Of a stretch of DNA of 64,000 nucleotides, positions 1 to 12,720 are shown one piece after another (position 1 is the first letter of the stretch; every line of letters starts with the position of its first letter). Origin of the DNA: Hericium rajendrae (lineage: Eukaryota > Basidiomycota > Agaricomycetes > Russulales > Hericiaceae). Where the stretch lies: NCBI GenBank assembly GCA_033439255.1, contig CM065879.1, positions 4,036,501 through 4,100,500 of the forward strand, read 5' to 3'. The position numbers were made by a program, and so were the translations under genes. Below the pieces are notes generated by a model. The model had not been told where the DNA came from. It did not search any database and worked only from the letters and a program-made list of their open reading frames with translations.

Positions 1-974
1 AGCGCCTGCAGCCATGCAGCTGCAATAAATCCATTCGTGCGTGGGGTATCGGGTGCGATCAGATACGGCTTCGCGGCTGGCGTCCGCAACCAGCGCTGGA
101 CGCAATGTACGTAGTAAAACACGCAGCGCGTCCGCAGAGGGGATACTGCCGATGCGGTTCTGGATCTGAGAAGAGGAACGCAATCGGCGGGGCCATCGAC
201 GGCTAGGCGGCATCGCCTCAGGTGAGCTCCTTTTGTGCAAGGCGAGGTGGGTCTCCGAGGATGGGTGCTGTTTGAGGAGGAGAACATCGGCGCCGCGGAC
301 GTTTGAGATTGACGAAAGATTGACTGCCGACGGTAGACTAAGATTATTCTCCAGGGAGGTGTGGCGAAGCGTCTGTGGTGCCCCATGGGCTGCTGTTCTC
401 GATCAATGCTCTGAGTCTAGAAGGTCGCGCTTCTTCACGAACTACGTCTAATGCGACTCGGTCGTATTGTCGTCAATACGTGTACACTTCTCGGAACTGC
501 CCAAAGGTTGGCTTCTGGTCCGGATCAGTTTGACAGTATGCCATGAGGCACGAACGGTGGATAGGTAGCGAAACGCAGGGGCACTTCGCAGGTAGAGAGA
601 TCATTATAGACGCGATCCTGCGACTTCGGAAATTGAAAGGAAACGTTGTTCCAAGACAACTTCTCGAAGACACTCGTTGCGACAGCATAGTTTAGACACG
701 TGTCGAGGAGATAAGTAGCTCTATTTGAAGAGGTTCAAACAGGCCCTGCAACTAAAATACTTATGCCGTTGTACTCAATGGAGGGTGTTTGTTCTTTGTG
801 GCACAGGTCGCGGAGTTGGCCGGGTACTCCGGCCCGGGCAACATAGCCATCGCTGCAAGTTAGCAGCAGGACTGAGACTGCAACCACCACCTCCGTACCG
901 CCTCCACTCAGCGTTTGATCCCATCTGCATCCGTATCGTCTGACCCCCCGATATCAGCAAGAGCAAGGCACAAC
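1..974. other. No gene recognised upstream of the E2 gene
   Basis: Only short reading frames without recognisable family features are present. The last 200 bases are probably the promoter and 5' leader of the ubiquitin-conjugating enzyme gene that starts at 975. Confidence 0.4.
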
Positions 975-2108
975 ATGAACTCACGCGGCACAGGCAGTTC
1001 CACCGCGCTGCGGCGGCTGATGACTGAGTACAAGCAGCTGACGTCCGGCGGTGCGTTTCTCTGGATCCACGCAGGCAGTGCTCGCTGACGGACGGCACGC
1101 GCGCAGGCTCGCCCGATGGCATGTTCACAGCCGGTAAGCACGGATCCGCGCCGCCCGCGCGCCCGCTCACGCACGCAGGCCCGGTCTCCGAATCCGACTT
1201 TTTCACCTGGGAGGCCCTCATCTGCGGGCCCAAGGACACGCCGTTCGTGAGTGCTCGCTCTCGCGCGTATCCGCGCGCGCCCGTGCTCACCATGTCGTGC
1301 ACCCAGGAAGGCGGCGTCTTCGCCGCGAAGCTCACATTCGTGCGTGACTTGTCTCGTCTTGGTCTTGTCCAGTCCAGCACGCTGACGCCCGCGCGCGGCA
1401 GCCATCCGATTACCCCTTATCTCCGTTCAAAATGAAGTTCGAGCCCCCGCTGTTCCACCCCAACAGTGCGTCATGTCTGTCCTGTCCTGTCCTGTCCTGT
1501 TGTCCTCGATCAGCCTGCGCGCGCCGCATCACCTTCTTCATTCCGGCGCGCGAGGCCTACGCCCGGTGGTTCTCTTCTCTTCTTGACTGGACGCACACCC
1601 ACCCATGCCGTGAGCCGCCGGCATCCAGCCGGTCCCGGCGCGTTGAGCCTTCCGTCTTCCCTTTCGCCCTTCCCTTTCCGTTTGGCTCGCTGACGCATTT
1701 GGACTTGGTACTGACGCTGGCGGTGGCGTGCGCAGTCTACCCCGACGGGAACGTGTGCATCTCGATCCTGCACACGCCCGGCGACGACCCGACGATGTAC
1801 GAGCAGGCGAGCGAGCGCTGGAGCCCCGTGCAGAGCGTCGAGAAGGTCCTCCTCAGCGTCATCTCCATGCTCGCAGGTGCGTCCCCCCTCCTCCCTCCCT
1901 CCCACTTGCTCACATTTGACCGGCAGAGCCGAACCTCGAGAGCGGCGCGAACATCGACTGCTGCAAGCTCTACCGGGACAACAAACCCGTGCGTCCCCTC
2001 CCCTCCCATCCTTCCCATCGTCCAGCAAAATGCTAAATGGAAATACGCCCATACCAGGAATACGAGAGGATCGTGCGGGCATCGATCAAGGAACAGCTCG
2101 GTTTGTAA
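975..2108 (+). CDS. UBC7: Ubiquitin-conjugating enzyme E2, UBC7/UBE2G type
   Basis: This is an E2 of the Ubc7/UBE2G class. It receives ubiquitin from E1 and, in known relatives, serves ER-associated degradation at the cytosolic ER face with a membrane E3. The spliced exons read [20 protein letters not shown], then [90 protein letters not shown] and finally KEQLGL with the stop at 2106-2108. The HPN motif, the catalytic Cys in NVCISIL (near 1755) and the acidic loop insertion ([17 protein letters not shown]) that marks this class are all present. The gene is very intron-rich, with at least six introns for about 170 residues. The intron between HPN and YPDG contains a CCTGT repeat. The start at 975 gives the usual short E2 N-terminus. 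Family assignment is firm and some exon edges are approximate. Confidence 0.93.
1476..1502 (+). repeat. CCTGT pentanucleotide microsatellite in a UBC7 intron
   Basis: Four to five tandem CCTGT units lie just inside the intron that follows the HPN exon of the E2 gene. Confidence 0.8.
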
Positions 2109-2838
2109 GCACGTATTGTAGCTAGTAGCGCCTATGCCATGCCATGCCTGCTCAGTGCTTGGCTTCGGCTTCGGCTGCCAAACTCTCTCCACCCACCTCG
2201 ACGAGGACGGATCTATCATCGAGGTGCGTGCGCGATAGGCAGATTGTCGGCGCGGTTTGGGCCGGTGCGTCTTGCATCTGTCTGGTCGAGCTGTGCGGGC
2301 GTCCAGATGTGTTGTGCGACTCGGAGCAGATCCCAAGCATGCGCCGAATCGAGCGCAGGCAGTACCACATGGCCTCGACATATGCAGTAAATCATATCTC
2401 GTCCCCAGACATCGGCGACATATCATCTTCCCAGCGCTTCACTTCACCTGCATCTTCATCTGCATCTGCATCTGCATCTCATTATGCGCCCGCATCAGCT
2501 CGCGAGCGCGCATCACGCCACCGCCTCGCGAGAGCATGACATCACTCGGGGCCGGGCAGCTCGCCCCCGCCCCCGCCCCCGCGTCGGGACGCCGCACTTA
2601 TCGCTCGCCCGCGCGCTCAGCGTGCAGTGCTCCTGATCCCCAAGCGCGCAGGCACGCAGCGCGTCCAGATGCAAGATCAGGTATCATTAGGCAAGCGGCA
2701 AGCTAGGCAAGAAAAGTACGACTACTGTACGCGGGCTGACTATGCGGTATACGGCGCGGCATCCTACAATGAATTCATAACTTAAATTATTGGTTTGGCT
2801 TTCGGTCCCAGTTCCAGTTCCAGTTCCAGTTCGCGGTG
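2109..2838. other. Convergent intergenic region with two microsatellites
   Basis: This is the space between the stops of the E2 gene (+) and the lactone oxidase gene (-). It contains a (CATCTG)n tract near 2447-2480 and a (CAGTTC)n tract near 2809-2832. No gene is recognised. Confidence 0.5.
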
Positions 2839-4540
2839 TCATGCGGGGCGCGTCTTGAACACGCGCCCGCCAAAGCGCGCCTCGGCGCGCCCGAAGATGT
2901 GCCGCTCGACGTACTCGTTGCGGAAGAGCCCCTGGGGGTCCACGCGCTCGAGGAGCGCGCGGAACGCGTCGAAGCGCGGGTAGAGCGGGCGCAGCGCCGC
3001 GGGCCGCAGCGCGTGCGCCTTGGCCCAGTGCGGGCGCCCGCCGTGCTGCATCAGGATCGCCTCGAAGCGCGCGAAGAGCGTGCGGTACGGGACGTTGAAC
3101 CCGTAGGGCCTGCGTCTCACGTCAGAGGAGAGGGGAGAGAGGGGAGGAGCGCACTTGTACTGCATGATGCCGATCCAGCAGGTGCGCTGGCCGTAGCTCG
3201 GGCTGAGCCAGACGTCGTCGGCGGCGGAGAAGCGGATCTCGAGCGGGCAGTGCGGGCGGAGGCCCGCGGGGTCTGCGAACTCGGCGTCGAACCAGGCGCG
3301 CAGGTCGCGGAGGCACGCCTGCGCGTTGGCGTACGGCAGCGCCCATTCGGTCGTGTGGTGGCGGTACTGCGGGGCGTCAGCGCGGGCGGAACGGACACGG
3401 AACGGAGGCGCGCACCTTGCAGTCGAGGTTGAAGATGTTGAGCGAGTCGTCGACGGCGACGGTCTTGGTGGAGACGAGCCAGGAGGTGAAGCAGCCGATC
3501 CAAAGATTAAGTGCGGGCCAGAAGCGGCCTACGAATAGCAGGAGTTGTACAATGTGGTATCCAATTAGGGAGTGCCAGAGCCAGCTGGCGACGGGTGCCT
3601 TGGGCTGTGCGCGCGTGAGTATAAGAACGAGACGAAGGAGAGGCTGCTCACCTCGAGAGTCTTGTCCATGGCGCTGACGCGGAGGTCGCCGGCCTGGGGC
3701 CACCACCAGAGGCGGACGAACTCTGCGGAGGCGGCGACGTCGTCGAGGCGGTCGACGACGGCGTCAAACTTGAAGGTCTCTTGGACTTCGCGGAGGCGGA
3801 AGGCGGGCGCAGCCTGGAGGGTGATGTCGAGGATGAGGCCGGTGGCGCCAAGGCCGCAGAGGGTGGCGAGGAAGAGGTCGGGGTCGTCGGTGCGGGAGCA
3901 GCGGCGGCGGGAGCCGTCTGCGAGGAGGAGGGTGATGGCCTGGACGTGGGTGCTGAGGACGCGGTGGTCGACGCCGGTGCCGTGGGTGGCGGTGGTGACC
4001 ATGCCGGCGAGGGTCTGCTCTGAGATGGAGCCGACGTTGATCATGGCAAGGCCGGCGTCATCGAGGGCGGCGGCGAGGGCGGCGAGGATGATGCCGCCCT
4101 GTGCGGTGACGCAGCGCTTCTCGGGATTGAGCTGAGATTGGAGATGAGCAAGCGTGCCTGGAGATCTCCCGGGCATCGATGGTCGGAGGAGCAAACAGTG
4201 CCAAATAAGATAACACTCTTCCGAGCATCCGGCGTACCTCGATGATGCTGTCCATCCTGCCCATCCGCACCATGTATCCCGTCGTGCACGCCAGGTCCGA
4301 CGGCGAGTGTCCGACGCCCACCGCGCGCACGGTCTTGCCCTCGCGCCGGGCGAGCTCGAGGATGAGCTCGCACTCGTACTCGGACGTGGGCTCAAACACG
4401 GAGAGCGGCCGGCATCGGAATGTCTCGCCCCAGTTCTCGAAGAGCGCGGCCCTGGACGCGGCGGGGACGGTCGCGGGCTGGAGGAGGGTGTAGAGCTGGG
4501 CGGTGGGGATGTCGCGCAGGGGGGGCTGGAGGCGGGCCAT
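2839..4540 (-). CDS. ALO1: D-arabinono-1,4-lactone oxidase
   Basis: This is an FAD-dependent sugar-lactone oxidase of the VAO/ALO family. It performs the last step of D-erythroascorbate synthesis in fungi, usually at the mitochondrial outer membrane. The N-terminal exon (from 4540) reads MARLQPPLRDIPTAQLYTLL and continues to VRAVGVGHSPSDLACTTGY, the FAD-binding segment whose His carries the flavin in relatives. The next exon holds TLAGMVTTATHGTGVDHRVL and GATGLILDITLQAAPAF. The C-terminal exon ends HGGRPHWAKAH...RFGGRVFKTRPA. HWAKAH is the signature of the ALO C-terminal domain. Several short introns interrupt the gene. It converges on the E2 gene. I see no broken motif. Confidence 0.9.
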
Positions 4541-5492
4541 GAGCAAGGGAGGGAGAAGTGGGCAGCCGGGGCGGGCGGGGGAGGGCTTTATAAGAAAAAA
4601 GCGGATGTGATGGTGCTGACATGACGCGGAGATCGATATGTATTGGCGTCTCTGCTTCGACTCTGCAGGTCGCAGCTTGGCCAGGTCTGTAGCTGGTCTG
4701 CTCGTCGTAAGTTCGGTCCTCTGCACACTCGGCTATCCCCGCGGCATGTCCCGGTCAGCAACTGCCCCCGGCCCATCCGCACCGCGAGCCACGACGCCCA
4801 CAACCAGGGCACATCCGTCGTCCCGGATAAGCACACGGCCGGACCTGCGCCTCCTCGACCCTGGCCAGTGTCCGCTCGAGAACAAAATACACCCACCTCG
4901 CATCACATCAGATAGCGCACGCCATCCGCTTGCAAAACCAAGGCCACTCGATCGACGTGCGCGAGCGGGCTGCGTGGCGTGGCGTGCGGCACCCCCCGCC
5001 GCAGCCCAAAATGAAATTCGGGCTGCTGACGATTCCCGTGCTAGCGCGGAGCGGCCGGACGTCACCGCCAATACGATTGCGAGCGGTGTGCGGGAGCAGA
5101 TAGAGGAGCACGTCAGCGTCTACGGAGGCAACGAAAGAGACATGGTGGATGTGGCGGTCGGGCGATCCCATGCCACATGCGCCACCGCAACGCTACGCCT
5201 CCGCCCCCGGGCGTTCCCGGTACCCGGTCATCGACAGACAGACGCACGCACGTCACTTTTTTCCGTCTCGTGCAATTTTAGATCCTACAAGCCCATGGTG
5301 ATACATACCGGCTCGAACGGCCTGCTCCCGTCGTCAACTTGACTGGTTTGATGCACTGATCGCCCGCCGATGCCATCGGTATCGCAATCACGCCCCACTG
5401 CGACCCTTACTCCACGCCAGCACTAGCAGACACAAGCATTGGGTATCCAAATATCCATCCGTAGAATAACATAGATGTGCGAATAAGATGCA
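4541..5492. other. Intergenic region, nothing recognised
   Basis: A 234-codon frame on the + strand covers much of this space, but it is low in complexity, rich in Arg/Pro/Ala and matches no family I know. The region probably holds the ALO1 promoter and the 3' end of the Hsp70-like gene. Confidence 0.4.
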
Positions 5493-8400
5493 CTAAGAGA
5501 GGAAATCGAACACGACGCGGCCCCACTCGTGGCCCTCGTACAGCAGCACCCCGCGGACCTCCGCGCTGTCCAGCTCGAGCCCCAGCTCAAATCTGCGCGA
5601 CCAGCCCAAACGCGAAAAGAACGCCGAGCACGAACGCGAGCCCAAATGCGGCCGCAACAGCAGAGAACGGAAGCGGCATCAGCAGCGCACGGAGCCACGT
5701 GGGCCGGAAGCGGAACGCACCCGTGTAGAACCCGTGCGGCGTCGGCATGTTCGCGTTCTCCTGGAACGATGGCAGCGAGCCAATGTCGACCGTCCATTTG
5801 CACAGCTCCACCGTCTCGCCCTGCGCGGCCTGTCAGTCCCACGCCGCGGCGGAAGAGCGAATACGCGCCTCGTCCGTGTACCGCAGGACCTTCTCGCTGT
5901 CGGACGTGTAGAGCGTCGCCTCGAAGGTGCGGTCTGTCCCTGCACGCATCAGCACCCGCATTCATTCATAGACGCCGCGGGACGCGCCACGCACCCTGGC
6001 TCGTCTGGGAAAACTTGCTGCGATTCGCGCGGGCCCGTCAGCGAGGACACCAGAACCAACGACAGACATGCCGGCACGCACCAGAACTTCGTGCGCAGCT
6101 TCTGTCTGCAGCGAACCATGATGTCAGCGCGCCGCCGCCCCGGCGGCCCAACTCAATGACAGAACGAACGGGAGGCACGCACCCCTTCCTCAGGATCGCG
6201 CCCTTCTGCACCAGGTACTGCAGCCTGCGAGCGCGCGCCCGGAACGGAATCAGCTCCTGCGCGAAGCAAGGGTGCCGGCACGCACCGGTTCTGGCAGATC
6301 GGCACGCCGGCGTTGTTCTCTGAGATGTATGCCGGCCGCTTCATAAAGTCCTCAGGCTCCGCCGGGAGCTTCACCTGCGCACGTGTCAGCGGGACAGGGC
6401 ATGGCGGGGCCGGAGCGCGCACCTTCATGATGTACGAGCGCGGCGCGACGACGGAGGACACGAGCGTGCGCCGCGCGAGGCCGTACTGCGCGGCGCCGCG
6501 CGCGGTGGCGGTGTCCGCGTCCGACGGGCGGGCGATGACCTTGATGCGCGCGCCGAATTGCTCCTTCGGTTCGGGGGTGGAGGTCAGGTAAGGCCAGCGG
6601 CAGCAGCGCGGGGTGGCGTACCTCGACGCGCTTGAAGAGGTACTCGGAGCCGGAGAAGCCGCCGACGAGCAGCAGCGCGTCGATGCGCTGGTCGCTCTTG
6701 GCCATCTGGCCCTCGATGAGCTCGAGCACCTGCGAGACGACGGGGTCGAACACCTCGCGGCGCAGCAGGTTGCCCGGGATGCAGAGCTCGCCGTTCATGA
6801 GTCCGACGCTCGGGTCGTCCTGGTCGTCCGTGTTGAAGCAGTTGAAGTTGAACATCTCGTCTGCGCCGCGTCACACGCCGTCCTTCCATAGAAAGCGCAA
6901 TACACCCACCGTCGTCACGCTCGCCCTGGTAGGCAAGCTTGTCCGTCTCGCTGAACGCCTGCAGACCGTAAATACAACACCAACCCACGTGGAAGGGCGC
7001 GAACTCACGTGCATGAAGTACGCGAGGCTCGCGGCGTTCAGATGCGCGGGGTGCTCCGCGAGCAGCGTGCGCACGAGCTCGCGGAAGCGCAGGTCGAGGA
7101 ACAGCGAGCCGCAGTTCGCGCCCGAGCGCGCGCTCATCTCCGCGATCTCCAGATTCGCCATCTGGCCGATGATCTTGTACACCGCAAGGTCCTATCGCAC
7201 CCGCTAAGCCGCTCAAGGCCACCGCGAAGCACAGAAGGGGCAAGTAAAGTACGTACGACGGTGCCGCCACCGGCGTCACAGATCATGAACGTCTGGCTGG
7301 GCTTCAACTTGTGGAGGTCCGTCAGGTGCGCACAGTGCACCGCGGCGGCCTCGGGCTCGCTAAGGCGCGGCGCCGGCCGTCAGCCAGCGAATGGGGAAGC
7401 GGGGCTGGAGCGCCTGGGGCGGGGCGGGGCAGGACGTACGTGATTATGCGTAACCGGTCGCGCCAGGCGTGGTCGCCCGCGCGGGTCGAGTGCACGAGGC
7501 CCGCGTTTATGGCGGCTTCGCGCATCAGATCGCAGCCCTTGGCGTCCCAGGCCGCGGGGACCGTCAGCCACACGTCCGCGGAATCTGCACAGGGCGCGCG
7601 GCGACGTCAGTTCCATACGCAGGTGCAGAGAAGCGAAGATGGCAGAGAATCGAGCGGGCGCGAAAAGGCAATACCAATACGCACCGAGATCGGCGACGGC
7701 GCCGATGTCGCGTGTGATTTGCTCCTTGGCGTATTCCCAGAGGCAGAAGAGGAAGTCGACGATGAGATCTAGCGGCCGCTTGCCCGGCTGTGCGCGGAGC
7801 TGCATCAGATGGCATCCGAGCATACAGGTACGGAAGGATGCGCACAGGCACGGGTGGCAGCCGTGGATCAATGGAGGCTTCGTCGCGCAGCGCGTGCGGC
7901 TCCAGGAAGAGCTTGAACCTGCGGGGAACGGGATCAGCGCGCACGTCCCCCGAGCTCAAGTGGGATCCGCACCATTCGCATTTGTAGCAGCCCGGCATCG
8001 GGCTTGCGTTTTTCGCCTCGAGGCCCCACGCCATGACACGCCCTCGTCGTCATACAGAAGGCACGTCGGGACCTTGCGGAACGTCTCGAGCGACCCTGGC
8101 CAGTGCAGGATCTGCTGCACCTTCCCGGCCGCTATCCTTGACGAGCCGAATGCCTAGACGCGATGTGTGAGTGTGCGCGCGCGTGGGAAACGGCGGCAGA
8201 GGAGATGCTCATGGACGTACCACGCCAGAGAACGTCGTACCTGGCCGTGCAGGCGCGGTGTGAGCAGGCGGCGCGGGCAGCTGACACGTCAGAGGCACGC
8301 ACCAAAGTCGATGGCGACGCTCATCTTGCCCTCGTCCGCCGGCGGCGCGTAGCTCTGTCCCGGTGTCGGCACCGGCGACACATGGTGCGGGCCATACTGC

Positions 8401-8700
8401 TGCGGGAGCAGCCCCGGGCCCGGTACGTCGGGTGGGGCCGCATGGGCTCCTGGTAGCCCGCGGTGAGGCCATTGTACGCGTGTTGGAGGGGCGCGGGTGG
8501 CGGCGAGCCGGAGCCGTGCGTGATGAACGACTGCGGCGGCGGCGAGACGTGCGCGGGTGGCGGCGAGGGGATGCCTGCGTGCTGGAAGGAGTGTTTTTCG
8601 GGGAAGTACGCGCCGGGGTGTGCGCCTGGCTGGGTCGTGACGAGCGGGCTAAGAGGTGCTCCGCGCTGTTGCGCACGGCGGACGAGCGCGAGGTGCCGCA
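5493..8700 (-). CDS. Hsp70-family ATPase of the HSPA12-like fungal clade
   Basis: This is an actin-fold ATPase related to Hsp70/HSPA12, common in Agaricomycetes. Clients are unknown. The spliced N-terminus gives MSVAIDFGTTFSGV (phosphate-1 motif), with introns on both sides. Later exons read VWLTVPAAWDAKGCDLMREA, SQTFMICDAGGGTV (phosphate-2), LLVGGFSGSEYLFKRVE (adenosine motif) and SDADTATARGAAQYGLARR. The last intron joins FRFRPT to FELGLELDSAEVRGVLLYEG, and the protein ends VFDFLS with the stop at 5493-5495. Upstream of the ATPase lies a Pro-rich disordered segment (PSPPPAHVSPPPQSF, PQQYGPHHVSPVPTPGQSY). Its two halves are in different frames near 8450, which may be an indel or an unrecognised intron. 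The true start is therefore uncertain and is placed near 8700. At least eight introns are visible. Confidence 0.85.
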
Positions 8701-8962
8701 GCAGGACATGGCGGTGTCGGAGGAAGTGAGTCGTGCTGGTTGTCGTCCTGCAGCGCTGTCTAGCCTTGTCTGGCGCACCGTCGGGCCCAGGGAACGTCAG
8801 CGGCGGGCGGTGCACTGCTCGTCGCCTGCTGGCCACCGTGTCTGACCCTGGCGCCCACGGGCTCGCCGGAGCGCTCGGCGCCCAATCTCCGTTATTGTTC
8901 CCGCCACGCGAGATGTTCCCCACGTTACCAGTATTGGCGCTCCGATGAGGCACAAAGAGCAC

Positions 8963-9180
8963 CGCAAATGTGTAAAGGAATGAGCTGTAGCATTGGAGGG
9001 TTGTAGGGATGTGTATCGTACAGTCACAACGTAGCTCTACATGGCAGCAGTCGCGCCGCGTCGCGTCAATCGGCGTTGGAGTCCGTCATTTAAGCTGGCA
9101 TGGCAACATCCAAATGTTGTCCATCAAGCTCAAATCTTCAGCTTTCCTCCATCACAGTCCCATATCTCCGCCTGACACCG
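8963..9180. other. Intergenic, nothing recognised
   Basis: Short spacer upstream of the Hsp70-like gene, with no feature I can support. Confidence 0.3.
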
Positions 9181-9737
9181 TCAGAGGCGTATAGCAGATA
9201 GCCCCACTAAAATTTCAACCACCCGCGTCGGATCCACCCGACAGATCGCTAACGTTGTGAAAGTCGACTCTGCATCCAGATGGGTATACTCGGCTATATC
9301 AAACAGATTCTTTGGCAGGTCAGAAATGAAATGATGAACAGCGGATCGCTCAGGATTAATGGGGCAAAGGACGTCCGCGGAGATGAGTTCGTGCCCCTCG
9401 GCTGGTGAATCGATAAATTCAATATCTCGGGTCATAGCCACCATCTGCGACACGCTCATGTCGTCGGGTGACGAGAAATGAGGGCATGAGAGTCGAAGGA
9501 CATCTCTGCAGCTCCAAGACTAGAACATACGTCTGGTCCAGGGACTTTGCGCTGCGAACGAACGGCGGCTCCCATGCAGTGCCATCGCGCACAACTGTCT
9601 GCGATGCGAAACAACTGTGCGAGGGAAGATCCGACGAAGACGAAGGCGGCTGGACTAGTGCCAGAAATGTGCACCGGGAAGATAGCGCAGGAAGGGGCCA
9701 GGGATCTTATCGGTCGGATCGTGCCGGCGGCGAGCAC
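9181..9737 (-). CDS. Hypothetical protein (weak)
   Basis: Two overlapping minus-strand frames with non-repetitive, globular-looking composition may be exons of one gene. The downstream one reads MSVSQMVAMTRDIEFIDSPA and ends VEILVGLSAIRL at 9181. The upstream one contains IPVHISGTSPAAFVFVGSSL-like hydrophobic sequence and ends near 9456. No domain is recognised, and the joining intron and the start are unknown. The region could be the 3' end of a diverged basidiomycete gene or non-coding. Confidence 0.25.
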
Positions 9738-10074
9738 CGGTGGCTCGCGCGTGCAGACAATTAGAAATTGCGGGCGTCACGTTGGCTAAAATGCGTCGAA
9801 GGCGCGGCGGTGGCGAAGGCGTCGATGCCATGTTGCGCAGAGAAGATGGCCGGCAATGTCAGGCCCAGCTGGTGACGTGGGATACCGCCCATGTCTGAGA
9901 AACATCGACGGCATACAGCCCCCGTGGAGGGTGCCCTGGTGGTAGAAACCCATATCGATCCCCAGGATCAGCCGCAAGGTCGACGTGGATCCACCGAGAG
10001 ATGGCGGAGACTTGGTGGAATGATACAGCGTGTGAAGATCGCCATTTCTGCTGAATACGGCGAGACGCTACCAT

Positions 10075-11047
10075 GGTAAGTAACCTTCAATTCCTTGGGA
10101 TAAGATCGAAGAGCTGTGAAACTGCAGGCATCGAGTACCGGATACTCACCAGTTGCGCCATTTATAGCGAGGGGGCAGACACGTGTCGGAGTTTCGGTCC
10201 ATTTTTTCAGAGGCTCCTGCGCGGCGAATACAGCTCAGACGCTTCCTGGCACCAGCCGTGGAAGACATGAAAAACATAGACAACCTCCTGAGTGCTTAGC
10301 CACACGTGGGCCTGCAAGCGGGTAAAATGATGCATGCAGAAGATAAGTACTCATCTGGGCGACATCGGCATGAGAACGGGGCGCACTGCCCAAGACGCGC
10401 GCCCTGCGAGGCGGAAAGCATGCGGGGTGATGTCATGTCGGAGCGGGAAAACAGCTGGTGGGAGGGACGTGCCTTCTAGTTGTCTTCCGCCTTGATATTG
10501 CCGACGGCCAGGGGTTAGCCAGGGGTGCAGAAGACAAAAGTCAAATCACGGGGTAAGGTTGAGGACGACCGAGCTGAATGCTGTCCCAAGATGATCAGAT
10601 ACAAGGGTCCGGTCGGGTTCAGTCCGACAGGCGGTCGAACTGTGGTCTCTGCTAGGCACATCATCACGACGAATAGGTCATAAGCTTAAAAGGTAGACCG
10701 ACATTGTGGACTCTCAAGAGAACATGGTCGGGTTTCCCAGCATAACGCCACAAAACACCGACGAATCAATCTGAAAAATCAAATGCAGTGGCAAGACACG
10801 GCAGGAAAATCGGAAAATACCGGGATTTTTACACTGGTTTACCATGTACCGTGGACTAACTGCCGGCATACACCTAGTGGTGCGACGATCTGTAGCAAGG
10901 GCCGGAATTGTTGAGCAAAGAGGAACTCGCGTGGCGAAAGTGGAAGTCGCGCGACGACGGCAGCCACGCTTCTTGGTGGATTCGAACTCCGACGATTTCC
11001 AAGTATGACAAGTAGGATGCAGCGCTTGGCTCCAACGACTCACCGTC
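10075..11047. other. Intergenic, nothing recognised
   Basis: No convincing reading frame on either strand. The 207-codon minus-strand frame at its right end is the shadow of the Cbp6-like gene. Confidence 0.4.
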
Positions 11048-11421
11048 ATGGCCACCAAGCTCGGCCAGCAGCTGCGCCGCCTCGCAACCGAGTGGCCCAA
11101 CGACCCTCTCAGGCCCACGCTCCAGCTGAAAACCCTCCTCGCTTCCCTCGCAGACCACCCTCGGCTCACCCAAAGCGCAGTCCAGGCCGTTCGCGCCTTG
11201 CAGCAGAACGCATTCGCGAAGAAAGTACGTACCCTCGGCCGCCCTGCCGTGCCCCGTTCGCACAGTGCTGACGCGACGCCTCGATGCAGCTCCCCGTGCC
11301 TGACAAGATCCTGAAGCCCGCGTCCATGCCGCAGCACTACGCGCGGCTCGCGGAGGGGTACGAGAAAAGCCTCAAGGGCATCGGTCGCCCGTGGTGGAAG
11401 ATCTTTTTCGGAGTCTGGTAG
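11048..11421 (+). CDS. CBP6: Cbp6/UQCC2-like mitochondrial complex III assembly factor
   Basis: A small two-exon protein of about 103 residues. Exon 1 (11048-11224) starts MATKLGQQLRRLATEWPNDP. The intron 11225-11289 has gt...ag ends. Exon 2 continues LPVPDKILKPASMPQHYARL and ends RPWWKIFFGVW with the stop at 11419-11421. The pattern LRRLATEWPND near the N-terminus followed by DKILKPASxPQHYxRL resembles Cbp6/UQCC2, which binds the mitoribosome exit and newly made cytochrome b during bc1 complex assembly. The resemblance is from memory of the family (yeast Cbp6 has DKLYKPAGNPQYYQRL). Length fits. The gene stands alone between non-coding stretches. Confidence 0.7.
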
Positions 11422-12720
11422 ACGGCGTCCACGCGGAGATTCGCAGTGTATCGTATCGTGGCATCGATCCTCGCATTTCAGACGGAGACCTCGCCTGATG
11501 GGCCGCGCACCGCCAGTGTGGTGCGCACGCCGCCGCAGATAATGATACGCGCGATTGCAGTCCTCGGCGCGCGGTCGGAGTTGGCGGGCAGGGCAAGCGT
11601 GGGGTGCAGCTGCTCAATGCCAACATGCCGCACGTGCGGCATCATCCTTCCGCCCTCCTCCAAAATCTCGATTCAAGCCGCCGATGCGATCCGCTGCGGC
11701 CGCCGGGCGCATGGACGGTCAGTGTGAGTCAGGGCCGATGGGCGCGGCTGAGCACCGCGAGCACAGTCCGAAAATATTGTCTGTTCGCGACAATAATCTC
11801 TTTTCTGAGTGCGTAGCCGCATGCCATGAGGCTGATGAAGACAAGCCGGAAGCAGCCTCTGTCGTAACACCCTCGTTATCTCGTCTTCATCGCGGGCTAA
11901 CGTCTTGCCATTGCTGGGGTCTCCGCGCAAGGTGAGAACATCCTGTGTGAGCCGCAGGATTGCGACACGACAGCGAGGCTTTTGTACGCTCGTTGGGTAT
12001 TGTATTATAAGAACAAGCATCCAGGACGGGCCTTCGCAGTCCTCGGCGGGCCCTTTGGGTGCTTCTGCGCATCGCTGTGGCTATCGCGCACTTCGACGCC
12101 GCACGTTCGCGCGGCCGAAATCAGGAATGATCAAAGATGGGAGCTCGGACCGCAGAGACGCACGCTGCCTGTCCGCCGTATCTATCTCTAGGTCGCATTG
12201 CGTGCGCAACGGGGGTGATGCTCTCATGGACAGTTGAAATGGCTCGAATAGAATACCCGCTGGTCCTCGCTGGACCGCGCCGGACCCGTCGGCTCACGCA
12301 GAAGGCGGTATGAGAATGTCGCTGCGCTCGCAGACGCACCGCGTCTCTTCCATACCAGAATAATTTGCCTTTTCGCGCAGGAGATTGAGGCACGGTGGAC
12401 GTGATCTCCCAATCACTGATCCCGAAGCCTGCAAGCAGATTCTCCGTGCCCGAGGCGATGCGAACTATTCGTATATTCTTAGACAGCGGAAATGAAGGTC
12501 CATGGCATGAGAAGCGGACATACGGGTGTCTCGAATGCGTCTCGAAGCCACCCGGTGTTCTCAGTGCCGCCTCAACAACAATTATCGATCAGCACGTCTC
12601 CATCATTGAGTACTGATCTCACACAGACGGGCTTGCAACACCACATCACCACCAATTTACACCACCCGCTGCATCGCCGATCCACACTCGCCATTTCACG
12701 CCCACACACGCTCGCCCCTT
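11422..12720. other. Intergenic, nothing recognised
   Basis: About 1.3 kb with only short, unsupported frames on both strands, between the Cbp6-like gene and the 3' end of NOC2. Confidence 0.4.

Noticed and set aside
4638-5342. Open frame of 234 codons on the + strand between ALO1 and the Hsp70-like gene
   Set aside because: Arg/Pro/Ala-rich, no motif, overlapping frames on both strands. Typical of GC-rich non-coding sequence.
5587-5720. Membrane helix at the C-terminus of the Hsp70-like protein
   Set aside because: The hydrophobic stretch lies in an intron. Canonical splice sites join FRFRPT to FELGLELD.
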